DNA of 64,000 bases from Chlamydiota bacterium. GTDB lineage: Bacteria > Chlamydiota > Chlamydiia > Chlamydiales > Rhabdochlamydiaceae. The stretch spans positions 1-64,000 of the forward strand of contig JABDFI010000003.1 of the NCBI GenBank assembly GCA_013286595.1, written 5' to 3'. Position numbers and translations under genes: made by a program. The notes under the pieces were generated by a model. That model searched no databases and was not told the origin of the DNA. It saw nothing but the letters and a program-made list of their open reading frames with translations. Shown here one piece after another: positions 9,877 to 18,129 of this stretch (the first letter of the stretch is position 1; each line of letters starts with the position of its first letter).

Positions 9877-9950
9877 TTTAGGATAATCTACGGAAGCGGT
9901 TTTTCTGGACTGTTAATCCATTGGTGCAAATTCGAATCTTGCGCCTGGAG
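9877..9950 (+). tRNA. Degenerate tRNA-Asn(GUU)-like sequence
   Basis: A 74-base cloverleaf can be drawn. The acceptor strands TTTAGGA and GCCTGGA pair at six of seven positions with two wobbles. The anticodon loop CTGTTAA (GUU, Asn) sits on a mostly paired stem, a T-arm carries the TTCGAAT loop, and G is at the discriminator position. The D-stem is poor, the invariant G53-C61 pair is A/C, and pair 27-43 is mismatched. The anticodon and T arms closely resemble bacterial tRNA-Asn. It is probably a decayed or island-borne tRNA rather than the working copy. Confidence 0.4.
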
Positions 9951-10117
9951 TTTTTTAAGCCTCTCTTTCTGGGAAGCTTGTTGTTTTCTGAGTTTTATTT
10001 ATTTTCGTCTGTCTTTATAGTGTCTTGCTTTCATTAAGAGTTGAAAGCGCTGAGACTGATATTCATGGAATTGGTTGTCGTGTCTTGAGATAAAAAACTT
10101 ATGGTTTAAGAGGAAAA

Positions 10118-11410
10118 ATGGTCATTCCAAGGCGATTATATTTAAATGCGTTTTCGCACATATTTTCAATTAACATTCTCCTTACCACTTCCTTTTCTTT
10201 CCCCATAAGCGCACTGAATACATGGGTGAATTGTAAAGGAAATCAGACCTGCTCTCCTGAGGTTTATTTGGAACCATCTACTGTGGAAGAACTTTGTGAT
10301 AGTATTCAACAAAATGCGATTGAAGGTCGCAAAGTGCGCGCAATTGGTAATGGTCATTCTGTTAATGACATCGGATGTTCCGAAGGCTGCTTATTAAACC
10401 TAAAGCATTTAAATCATATTCTCTCTATCAACACAGAAGAAAAAACCGTTCGAGTAGAAGCGGGTATACTTATTGGAGATTTAAACGAACTTTTGGCCGT
10501 TCACAGCTTGTCCCTTCCCAATCAAGCTGCAATTGCTGAATTAACCTTGGGTGGAGCAATAACGACTGCGGTTCACGGTTCTGGGCATACGGGGAGTCTT
10601 TCTAGTTTCATCAAGGAATTTGAATTGATCACAGCAGACGGAGTTCTTCATAAATTTTCTCTAGATTCAGATCCTGAAGTTTTTTCTGCTTTATGTGTAG
10701 GCTTGGGTTCTTTAGGAATTATTTATGCGGTGACTGTACAATGTGAATCTTTATTCTATGTAAATGCTACAACAAGAACTACAGATATTGAAACCATTGT
10801 CAAATCCTACACAAATATTCATGCGGCTAATGACTTTTGTCATTTTTTGTGGAATGTTGAAACTGGAAGGGTAGTAATTAAGGAATGGAACAGATGTTCA
10901 GAGGATGATCTTTCAAAGAATACAGGTAATGAACACATCCCTTGCTATCAAGCTTTGGCTTGGGATGTAGTAGACAAAAAAAATAAAGATCTTTTTTCTG
11001 AAATTGCCATTCCTGTTAATGAGGTCCCATATGCTATTCAAGCCATTCATGAGTTAGTCCTAACGCGCAAAATCTCTGAAGTGAAGGTTTATGATATTTA
11101 CATTCGATTTGTCGAATCAGAGCCACACGCTTTATTGAGTCCGTCTTCACAAGAGCCAGTTGCATATTTCACATTTTCTCTCTCCGAAGGCAACAAATTC
11201 ATGAATCTATATAAAGAATTTGAAGAGATCATGGACAAATATAAAGGGCGTCCTCATTGGGGGAAAATCAATTTTTTGGATGTCCAGAAAGTATCTGATC
11301 TATATGGGAAAAACGTTGAAACTTTTCTTCGAGTAAAACATCGGTTAGATCCCCAAGAAATTTTCTCGAATGAGTTTACCGATCGCCTCTTCACATTGAA
11401 ACATGATTGA
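10118..11410 (+). CDS. Exported FAD-linked lactone oxidase-like protein
   Basis: 430 aa, related to L-gulono-/D-arabinono-1,4-lactone oxidases (VAO flavoprotein family). A hydrophobic N-terminus (about residues 12-33) looks like a signal peptide. The FAD domain has AIGNGHSVNDIGC near residue 75 and the LGGAITTAVHGSG block. The C-terminal domain carries the HWGK motif typical of aldonolactone oxidases and ends with RVKHRLDPQEIFSNEF. The start at 10118 has AGAGGA upstream. Family members oxidise sugar lactones to ascorbate-type products with O2; the substrate here is unknown. It resembles eukaryotic enzymes, so transfer from a protist is possible. Low G+C compared with the preceding block. Confidence 0.85.
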   Translation: MVIPRRLYLNAFSHIFSINILLTTSFSFPISALNTWVNCKGNQTCSPEVYLEPSTVEELCDSIQQNAIEGRKVRAIGNGHSVNDIGCSEGCLLNLKHLNHILSINTEEKTVRVEAGILIGDLNELLAVHSLSLPNQAAIAELTLGGAITTAVHGSGHTGSLSSFIKEFELITADGVLHKFSLDSDPEVFSALCVGLGSLGIIYAVTVQCESLFYVNATTRTTDIETIVKSYTNIHAANDFCHFLWNVETGRVVIKEWNRCSEDDLSKNTGNEHIPCYQALAWDVVDKKNKDLFSEIAIPVNEVPYAIQAIHELVLTRKISEVKVYDIYIRFVESEPHALLSPSSQEPVAYFTFSLSEGNKFMNLYKEFEEIMDKYKGRPHWGKINFLDVQKVSDLYGKNVETFLRVKHRLDPQEIFSNEFTDRLFTLKHD

Positions 11411-11411
11411 A

Positions 11412-11592
11412 GAGGCAATTGCAAAACTCCACGCCACAGCAAAATCGCCCTTTTGAGCCATTTTGCCACCCCATCTCCGAGCCCTACCCGCTTGGAGTAT
11501 GTGCTCGGGGATGGGGCACGGCCGATTAAGCTGATAGCAAGCTGGCTCAAAACCATCGATTTTTCTGGGTCGGGCAGTTTTGCAATGGCCTC
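11412..11592. repeat. MITE-like palindromic element, family A full copy 1
   Basis: 181 bp. The left end GAGGCAATTGCAAAACTCC and the right end AGTTTTGCAATGGCCTC are inverted copies. The interior matches 47299-47473 (blocks such as CAAAATCGCCCTTTTGAGCC and CTTGGAGTATGTGCTCGGGG). It starts one base after the stop codon at 11408-11410. No coding capacity of its own. Confidence 0.9.
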
Positions 11593-11601
11593 TGAAGAAT
11601 C

Positions 11602-12012
11602 TCAGCATCCCATGCCTGACATGAGGACGGAAGGAATGAGGGAGTCGGGTTTTAACGTGTAGACTTTGTTCGGGATGATCTCGACCCAATTGGTGTGAAA
11701 ATCGGGCTCCTCACCCTCTTTTGACCAAACTAGGACTCTAAAGTACTCGGCTTTTTGGGGAATGGTCATTTCCATTTTTCCCAACCGGGTTAAAAATTGC
11801 ATTGTGCTTTGATTTAATTTTGCCCCAGAAATGAGAGCCTGATTCCCTTCTTCAACTTCTTTGGCAGAATTGGCCCATTGAATCGCAATTTTCGAGTTCT
11901 GGTTTTTTTGAGGATAGTTGGTGAAATTTTCTAGGATGAGATTGTCACAAAATCCTTCAGCTGTGAGTAGGAATGCAACGATTACAAGTAGAAATTTTGG
12001 TAACTGGTTCAT
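11602..12012 (-). CDS. Hypothetical exported protein
   Basis: 136 aa with a clear signal peptide (MNQLPKFLLVIVAFLLTAEGFCDN). The start at 12012 has AGAGGATAG upstream. The mature part contains no motif I recognise. It lies 12 bp downstream of the acetamidase-like gene on the same strand, so the two exported proteins are probably co-transcribed. Its 3' end stops ten bases short of the element at 11412-11592. Confidence 0.65.
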   Translation of the reverse strand: MNQLPKFLLVIVAFLLTAEGFCDNLILENFTNYPQKNQNSKIAIQWANSAKEVEEGNQALISGAKLNQSTMQFLTRLGKMEMTIPQKAEYFRVLVWSKEGEEPDFHTNWVEIIPNKVYTLKPDSLIPSVLMSGMGC

Positions 12013-12024
12013 TTAACTATCCTC

Positions 12025-13227
12025 TTATTCAATGGTGATTCCTTCTTGAGGAGTGCATTCAGCATCTAAATTGATCGGTGGGGCTACGAGGGGGAAAGTT
12101 CCTTCAGTGCAAAGAGTCAACGGTTTTCCTGTTCCTTTAAAAGGCTCCTTTGGAATGTGGACTGTGACGTTTTTAATCACATTGACTGCCTCTGCAATTT
12201 CAAAATCGCCGACCATACTTAGAAATTGATAGCTTTCTTCAGGAGAGAGCCCTTGTGTGCGCACGAGGAAGTCAATTGCATTTCTAGAGGCGAGTTTCAT
12301 CGCCTCAAAAAGATCGACATTCAAACCGACAATCATCCAGTGAGTGGCATTCTCAATGATCGGCCATGTAAAGACGTTAGCTCCTTTTCTTTTTGTTTTG
12401 TCTGAGACTCCCTCTGCTTTGAGATCTTTTCTGACGATAAATTGGAACGTGATCGATTCATAGGAGGTTTCGAGGGCGGTGATATCGATCTCGCCGTTGC
12501 TCTGCATTGCGTGGGAATCTCCTGTCCAAACGAGGCCTCCCTTTTGGAAGACAGGAAGGAAAATAATGGAGCCTGCTTGCAGCTCAGGCTGATCGAGATT
12601 GCCGCCAAACGGTCCTGGCGGAACAGAATTAAACTCTCCTTTGACAGGTTGACACATCGGAGTGGGGATATTTACAGGCCAACTTTCTGGCCAGTCGAGG
12701 GGTGGTGCAACGGCTAAAACGCCGGGAAAAGGTTTCAGGTGTAAGCAAACCCCTTTTGTAAATTCCGTTGTATTGTTTTGCTTGTTATATTTGAAATACT
12801 TAATCCGCGGCTTAGTGAACTCAGATAAAATTCCTTGGGTAGGACTTAAGAAATTGTATCCCCAATCATTCAGCTTAATGTCGAGAATTCTGATTTCTAA
12901 TACATCTCCCGGTTCAGCTTCTTCTATGTACACAGGGCCCGTTAGCGAGTGCATCCCTCGTCTTTTTTGAATGTTGTTGGCAATGTAGAATTTGGCTACA
13001 TCTGCAGGAGTTGTTTTATTGTAGACCATCTCATGAAGGCAACTATTCCAAGTTTCCATTGAGACACTATCGCCGGATTTGATTGTCACAACCGGTTTTT
13101 GATTAAGAGTAAAGAGTCCAAGCGTTACCGTTTCCTTAGTAGCCGGAACCGTATATGTTTTCCCCATGAGTGAGGAAAGGGGAAGTATCATTGCTGAAAT
13201 CAAAAAGAGAAGATGCCCGTTTTTCAC
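12025..13227 (-). CDS. Exported acetamidase/formamidase family protein
   Basis: 400 aa, FmdA/AmdA family, which hydrolyses short amides to ammonia and the acid. Family blocks seen are GGNLDQPEL, the active-site region GDSHAMQSNGEI (usually GDxHAxQGDGE), and MVGDFEIAEAVN near the C-terminus. The start is GTG at 13227 with AAGGAG upstream. The first 22 residues form a signal peptide (LLFLISAMILPLSSLMG), whereas characterised bacterial formamidases are mostly cytosolic. The GTG start, signal peptide and partner exported gene downstream suggest action in the periplasm or outside the cell. The substrate is not known. Confidence 0.88.
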   Translation of the reverse strand: MKNGHLLFLISAMILPLSSLMGKTYTVPATKETVTLGLFTLNQKPVVTIKSGDSVSMETWNSCLHEMVYNKTTPADVAKFYIANNIQKRRGMHSLTGPVYIEEAEPGDVLEIRILDIKLNDWGYNFLSPTQGILSEFTKPRIKYFKYNKQNNTTEFTKGVCLHLKPFPGVLAVAPPLDWPESWPVNIPTPMCQPVKGEFNSVPPGPFGGNLDQPELQAGSIIFLPVFQKGGLVWTGDSHAMQSNGEIDITALETSYESITFQFIVRKDLKAEGVSDKTKRKGANVFTWPIIENATHWMIVGLNVDLFEAMKLASRNAIDFLVRTQGLSPEESYQFLSMVGDFEIAEAVNVIKNVTVHIPKEPFKGTGKPLTLCTEGTFPLVAPPINLDAECTPQEGITIE

Positions 13228-13308
13228 TTCAATTCACTCCTTTTCATCAAAATTTAATATGTAATATTTTTTGGAGCTAAATGCAAGCTTGAATAAGACG
13301 AATTAGTT

Positions 13309-14040
13309 TTACTTGTAAATCATTTTAATAGTCATGCCACCATCCGCAATGAAGTTTTGTCCTGTGATGAAGGCTGCTTTATCAGAGATTAGGAAACTAA
13401 CGAGATGGGCTATGTCTTCAGGTTTTCCGACACGACCTACTGGATGAACTTCATGATCTTTCTTGGTGATTTTCATATGATGATTATCAATCCATCCAGG
13501 ACTGATGCAATTAACCCGAATATCAGGTGCTAAGCTGATGGCTAGCTCATGGGTGAGTGCTACAAGACCGCCTTTGGAGGCAGCATAGGGTTCGCAATTG
13601 CCTTCAGATTGCAGAGCGCGAGTCGAAGCTATGTTGATAATGCTTCCTTTGTGCTTGCGTAGGTGTGGGGCTGCGTATTTCGAGGTTAAAAAAGCGCCTG
13701 TTAGGTTAGTCGCAATGTAGTCATTCCAGGTTTTTAGCGTGATTTTTTCAAATACAGCGTGTTCATCAGGAAGAATTCCGGCGTTGTTGACGAGATAGTC
13801 GAGTCTGCCGAAATGGTTGATTCCGCGCTTGATCATCTGTTTGATAGAGGTCTCTTTTTTTACATCAGTTTTGATGATGAGCAATCGATCATGTTCTTTC
13901 AAGTTGAAATTTTTAGATTCGGGGTGCAATTCTGCCACAATGACATGCATATTTTGTGATAGAAGGTGCAGAGCGATCTCAGCGCCTATTCCTTGGCCAC
14001 CGCCTGTAACAATAGCTACTTTTGCGTTTTTATCTTTCAT
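13309..14040 (-). CDS. Short-chain dehydrogenase/reductase
   Basis: 243 aa classical SDR. It has the cofactor motif TGGGQGIG near residue 12, NNAG, catalytic Ser in NIAS, and Tyr/Lys in YAASK exactly 13 residues after the Ser, so the triad is intact. The C-terminal segment GQNFIADGG is typical. The substrate cannot be predicted. It is separated from the acetamidase gene by about 80 bp on the same strand. Confidence 0.88.
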   Translation of the reverse strand: MKDKNAKVAIVTGGGQGIGAEIALHLLSQNMHVIVAELHPESKNFNLKEHDRLLIIKTDVKKETSIKQMIKRGINHFGRLDYLVNNAGILPDEHAVFEKITLKTWNDYIATNLTGAFLTSKYAAPHLRKHKGSIINIASTRALQSEGNCEPYAASKGGLVALTHELAISLAPDIRVNCISPGWIDNHHMKITKKDHEVHPVGRVGKPEDIAHLVSFLISDKAAFITGQNFIADGGMTIKMIYK

Positions 14041-14177
14041 CCAATTGACGACAAGGAAACCCCGCTATGTAAGGCTGGGAGGAATTGCCGCTCCTCTATT
14101 CTGTTGTTTATAAAATAATGTTTAGACATTATTTCTGCACTAAGAAATGGACCATTAGCCTCAAACTTAAGGTGTGT

Positions 14178-14223
14178 CCAATCTTATGATCGACGAGCGC
14201 CAGCGAGTTAATCACAAGATTGG
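14178..14223. terminator. Hairpin downstream of the F-box/LRR gene
   Basis: CCAATCTT at 14178-14185 pairs with AAGATTGG at 14216-14223, with further pairing inside (ATGAT/ATCA and GAGC/GCGAG-like arms). It begins a few bases after the LRR stop at 14230 on the minus strand. There is no clear T-run, so its role as a terminator is tentative. The rest of 14041-14229 shows nothing else. Confidence 0.4.
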
Positions 14224-14229
14224 GCAAAG

Positions 14230-15294
14230 TCAAGGTTTTCCCTTAAAAGCTTTTACAGCATCCAAGGTAATTCCCGAATAATCTAGTTTAAGTGATGTAA
14301 GTGATGTGAGTTTTGATAGATGAGCAACAAGGCGGGCATCTTCTCTGATGTTGTGGCAGGAGCTTAGATCAAGTGAGCTTAAGAGTGTGAGTTTTGATAG
14401 ATGGACAAGGCCAATACCTGTGATGTTTTCGCAGGCGCTTAGGTTGAGTGATCTTAGAGATGTTAGTTTTGATAGATAGGCAAGGTCAGCATCTGTGATA
14501 TCGGAGCTGCTTAGATCAAGTGAGCTTAAGAGTGTGAGAGTTACTAGATGGTCAAGGCCAACATCTGTGATGTCGCAGCCGCTTAGGTGGAGTGATCTTA
14601 GAGATGTGAGTTTTGATAGATCGTCAAGGTCAGCATCTGTGATGCTTCCAAATCTATACTGATATAGATCAAGTGAGGTTAGAGAGGTGAGTTTTGATAG
14701 AGGGGCAAGGCCATCATCTGTGATGTTTACGATCTGGTTTAGACTAAGTGAGCTTAAGAGTGTGAGTGTTGATAGGTTGGCAATGCCAGCACTTGTGATC
14801 TTTCTACACCTTCTTAGATTAAGTGAGGTTAGAGAGGTGAGTCCTGATAGATGGGCAAGGCCAGCATCTGTGATCTTTCTACAACTATTTAGATCAAGTG
14901 ATCTTAGAGATCTGAGTTTTGATAAATGGGCGAGGCCAGCATCTGTGATGTTATAGCACTCAGATAGATTGATAGAGGTAATGCGAGTACCACTTGCTTT
15001 ATCAAGAATGGTTTTAAGATCGCTATCCGATAAATTGGCCAGTCCAGAAAGATCTAGACAGCCATCGTTGACGAGAGGGAGATTACGCCAATCTCGGCAT
15101 ACATGATGGATGCGAGTTATTTGTAGAGCTGGAAGAAAGCTTAATATGCGTTGGAAAACGTCGCTAGGGATACCCTTTATGCCAGTCGTTATGGGTTTAG
15201 GTGGAGTTTGTGAAGGGGCCAGCATAGGTGCTGCTGCCGCTGATAAAGTTAAAGGATCTAATCTTAAAGAACCTAAGCTGGTTAATGATGACAT
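14230..15294 (-). CDS. F-box / leucine-rich-repeat protein (short paralog)
   Basis: 354 aa. Residues about 40-75 form an F-box (IPSDVFQRILSFLPALQI, then HHVCRDWRNL), the motif that binds SKP1 in eukaryotic SCF ubiquitin ligases. The rest is about ten leucine-rich repeats with a 25-residue period, consensus LxxLTSLxSLNLSxCxxITDAGLAHL, the cysteine-containing type of eukaryotic FBXL proteins. Some repeats have decayed (Cys lost in repeats 4 and 5). The start at 15294 is behind AGGAGG. No signal peptide, as expected for a type III effector (inference). The N-terminal ~110 residues are nearly identical to the divergent gene at 15755, showing an inverted duplication. It lacks the C-terminal tail of the paralogs at 35-39 kb. 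Confidence 0.9.
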   Translation of the reverse strand: MSSLTSLGSLRLDPLTLSAAAAPMLAPSQTPPKPITTGIKGIPSDVFQRILSFLPALQITRIHHVCRDWRNLPLVNDGCLDLSGLANLSDSDLKTILDKASGTRITSINLSECYNITDAGLAHLSKLRSLRSLDLNSCRKITDAGLAHLSGLTSLTSLNLRRCRKITSAGIANLSTLTLLSSLSLNQIVNITDDGLAPLSKLTSLTSLDLYQYRFGSITDADLDDLSKLTSLRSLHLSGCDITDVGLDHLVTLTLLSSLDLSSSDITDADLAYLSKLTSLRSLNLSACENITGIGLVHLSKLTLLSSLDLSSCHNIREDARLVAHLSKLTSLTSLKLDYSGITLDAVKAFKGKP

Positions 15295-15754
15295 TGTTAA
15301 ACCTCCTAATTTGCAATTAGTATTATTATATTTATTATGTCAATTCATGTGTAGTATTATTTTTATTTGATTTTTATTATTTATTTATTTAAATTAAATA
15401 ATTTTAATTATAAATCTAGAGCGGGAAAATTTATAAATATTCACCAACCTCCTGCGTCGGCAGGTGAAAAAAAAGGGATCTAAAAACCTTTGCCTCAGAA
15501 ATAAGAGGAGGCAGGGTCTTTAACGTAAAAGACTGATCTTTGGCCGCTCACTTGGAATTTTCTCAAAAGAGCCGAAGGAAGCGCTGCTCAAAGAGACTCC
15601 TCTAGATAACTAGCAGGAAATTATTTGATTTTTCTTGTTCTACATTTAGAAATGCAGTTATTTAATTTAAATAAATAGTGAAAAGTTTAATCTTTAAATA
15701 AAATGTAGGTTACATATATAATGCAAACACTCATCACAACCAGGAGATTAAGCA
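15295..15754. other. AT-rich divergent spacer between two F-box/LRR genes
   Basis: 460 bp holding both upstream regions. Ribosome-binding sites are visible at each gene (AGGAGG for the left, AGGAGA for the right). In the middle are a small hairpin CCTGCGTCGGCAGG near 15450 with an adjacent A-run, and an inverted GCCTC...GAGGC at about 15493-15515. No gene or clear sigma-66-type promoter that I can support. Confidence 0.45.
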
Positions 15755-17206
15755 ATGTCATTATCGGGCTTAGTTACTTTAACTTTACAAGCCACCGCGC
15801 AGCCAACGTCTGTGCTTGCTCCTCCACAAACTACACCTAAACCCATAACGACTGGCATAAAGGGTATCCCTAGCGACGTTTTCGGACGCATATTAAGCTT
15901 TCTTCCAGCTCTACAAATAACTCGCGTGCATCATGTATGCCGAGATTGGCGTAATCTACCTCTCGTCAACGATGGCTGTCTAGATCTTTCTGGACTGGCC
16001 AATTTATCGGATAGCGATCTTAAAACGATTCTTGATAAAGCAAGTGGGACGCGCATTACCTCTATCAATCTATCTAATTGCAAGAAAATTACAGATGCTG
16101 GCCTTGCCCACCTATCAGGACTTACATCTCTAAGATCACTTAATCTAAGAGATTGCAGAACCATCACAGATGCTGGCCTTGCCCATCTATCAGGACTCAC
16201 CTCTCTAACCTCACTCAATCTAAGAGCCTGCTATGACATCACAAATGCTGGCATTGCCCATCTATCAAAACTCACACTCTTAAGTTCACTTAATCTAAGC
16301 TACTGCAGAAACATCACAAATGCTGGCATTGCCCATCTATCAAAACTCACACTCTTAAGTTCACTTGATCTAAGCGATTGCAGAAACATCACAGATGATG
16401 GCCTTGCCCATTTATCAGAACTCACCTCTCTAACCTCCCTTAATCTAAGCAACTGCACAAACATCACAGATGCTGATCTTGCCCATTTATCAGAACTCAC
16501 CTCTCTAACCTCCCTTAATCTAAGCAACTGCACAAACATCACAGATGCTGGCCTTGCCGATCTATCAAAACTCATACTCTTAAGCGCACTTGATCTAATG
16601 AGGTGCAAAAACATCACAGATGCTGGCCTTGCCGATCTATCAAAACTCACACTCTTAAGCTCACTTGATCTAAGCGAGTGCAGAAACATCACAGATGCTG
16701 GCCTTGCCCATTTAGCAACTCTCACGTCTCTAACCTCACTCAATCTAAAGGACTGCGAGGACATCACAGATGCTGGCCTTGCCGATCTATCAAAACTCAC
16801 ACTCTTAAGATCACTTAATCTAAATAGGTGCACAAACATCACAGGTGCTGGCCTTGTCCATCTAGCAACTCTCACATCTCTAACCTCACTTAATCTAGGC
16901 AATTGCTCTCGGATCTCAGATGCTGGCCTTGCCCATCTAGCAACTCTCACATCTCTAAGATCACTTGATCTAACCTTGTTATGTAGGATCACAGATGCTG
17001 GCCTTGCCCATCTTTTAGCAACTCTCACATCTCTAACCTCACTTAATCTAAGCAGGTGCTGGAACATCACAGATGCTTGTCTTGCCGATCTATCAAAACT
17101 TAAATCTCTCAGATCACTTGAGCTAAACGGATGCTCTATGATCACAGATGCTGGCCTTGCCCATCATCTATCAACCAGACGTGTAAATATTCTGAAAACC
17201 TATTGA
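15755..17206 (+). CDS. F-box / leucine-rich-repeat protein
   Basis: 483 aa. The F-box at about residues 35-70 (IPSDVFGRILSFLPALQI, HHVCRDWRNL) is followed by 15 Cys-containing LRRs of 25 residues (75-bp DNA repeats) from about residue 105 to the end. The array is very regular (ITDAGLAHLSKLTSLTSLNLS), so the repeats were probably amplified recently. Start at 15755 with AGGAGA upstream. A strong terminator follows. By analogy with eukaryotic FBXL proteins it would recruit a host target through the LRR arc to the host SCF ligase if secreted; delivery and target are inference. Confidence 0.92.
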   Translation: MSLSGLVTLTLQATAQPTSVLAPPQTTPKPITTGIKGIPSDVFGRILSFLPALQITRVHHVCRDWRNLPLVNDGCLDLSGLANLSDSDLKTILDKASGTRITSINLSNCKKITDAGLAHLSGLTSLRSLNLRDCRTITDAGLAHLSGLTSLTSLNLRACYDITNAGIAHLSKLTLLSSLNLSYCRNITNAGIAHLSKLTLLSSLDLSDCRNITDDGLAHLSELTSLTSLNLSNCTNITDADLAHLSELTSLTSLNLSNCTNITDAGLADLSKLILLSALDLMRCKNITDAGLADLSKLTLLSSLDLSECRNITDAGLAHLATLTSLTSLNLKDCEDITDAGLADLSKLTLLRSLNLNRCTNITGAGLVHLATLTSLTSLNLGNCSRISDAGLAHLATLTSLRSLDLTLLCRITDAGLAHLLATLTSLTSLNLSRCWNITDACLADLSKLKSLRSLELNGCSMITDAGLAHHLSTRRVNILKTY

Positions 17207-17233
17207 GGTTTAAAGCCGGAAGTCAATGAAATT

Positions 17234-17288
17234 TGTAACAGTTCAGATACCCCGACGAAGGAGGGTATCTGAACTGTTACATTTTTTT
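17234..17288 (+). terminator. Rho-independent terminator
   Basis: A 19-20-bp near-perfect stem (TGTAACAGTTCAGATACCC and its complement) with a short loop is followed by seven T at 17282-17288. It lies 27 bp after the F-box/LRR stop. The hairpin also encodes the last residues of the LicD-like gene on the other strand. Confidence 0.85.
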
Positions 17289-18013
17289 GCAATTGTCTCT
17301 TTAGCTAATGGGACATAAAAATCTTCATAAACTGCTGAGCTAAAATCTACGATGCGAACTTTGTTTGAGATTTTCAGATTAGTTCCACTCCCGCCATGAG
17401 GCGTTTGGAATGTTGCATGAGTTAAGCAGTCAGCGCCATATCCAGTAAAAATATAGCGCATCATATCATTGGGTGCACTTAACATGAGAGGTCCAAACTG
17501 GACTCTAACTAGAGTATCGATTTCACGAGGTAACCAATAAAAGCGTTTAAAAGTATCTCTTGCTGACTGTAGATCAAAACGATAGGTGTTGTCAGGACAT
17601 AACTTATATCCAGCGATGTCTACATACGGGTGTTTTGTTTCTTTAGAAGCGTACAAGCGAATGATGTCGGTCTCTTCCAGATACAAGGTAAATTGTGCAA
17701 ATGCATCTTTTAAGGCGAGAATGCGATCTCGATCTTTGATATGAAATACAAGATCTGCATCATCATCCCAGGGAATGCATCCTTGATGTCTAATAGCGCC
17801 TAATGCTGTCCCTCCATCAATCCAATAAGGAATATTGTGTTTTGTAAATAGTAGATCAATAACTTCAAGCATGTGATAAATCATTCCAATAATTTGGGGG
17901 TCGGTGCGAGGGAAAATATTGTCAGTTAATTCCTCGCGATGTTTATGCCTAGAATGTTTGGCACAAACTGAGAATGAGTAAAATGTTGTAAGAAGAAGGA
18001 TGAACAATTTCAT
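17243..18013 (-). CDS. LicD-family protein with signal peptide
   Basis: 256 aa from ATG 18013 (a TTG seven codons upstream is also possible). The LicD/fukutin nucleotidyltransferase-fold signature YWIDGGTALGAIRHQGCIPWDDDADL is clear, including the metal-binding Asp cluster. LicD proteins transfer phosphocholine or other phosphodiester groups to glycans. The N-terminus LFILLLTTFYSFSVCAK looks like a cleavable signal peptide, unlike bacterial LicD enzymes, which are cytosolic. The last ~14 codons lie inside the terminator hairpin of the convergent gene. It may act on surface glycans or host glycans; undetermined. Confidence 0.85.
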   Translation of the reverse strand: MKLFILLLTTFYSFSVCAKHSRHKHREELTDNIFPRTDPQIIGMIYHMLEVIDLLFTKHNIPYWIDGGTALGAIRHQGCIPWDDDADLVFHIKDRDRILALKDAFAQFTLYLEETDIIRLYASKETKHPYVDIAGYKLCPDNTYRFDLQSARDTFKRFYWLPREIDTLVRVQFGPLMLSAPNDMMRYIFTGYGADCLTHATFQTPHGGSGTNLKISNKVRIVDFSSAVYEDFYVPLAKETIAKKCNSSDTLLRRGI

Positions 18014-18129
18014 GGTAATTAAGCCTGGTTTCAAAAATTTACATCTTTCGATGCGTGATTACCGTTAAGCCATTTGGGACCATTGCATAATCTCCTATTT
18101 GCAGTGAAATTTTGAAAATCTAATTGTCT

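Noticed and set aside
11345-11689. 114-codon minus-strand open frame covering the family A element
   Set aside because: It runs through the repeat and into the ends of two real genes; a similar frame is not maintained in the 47299 copy.
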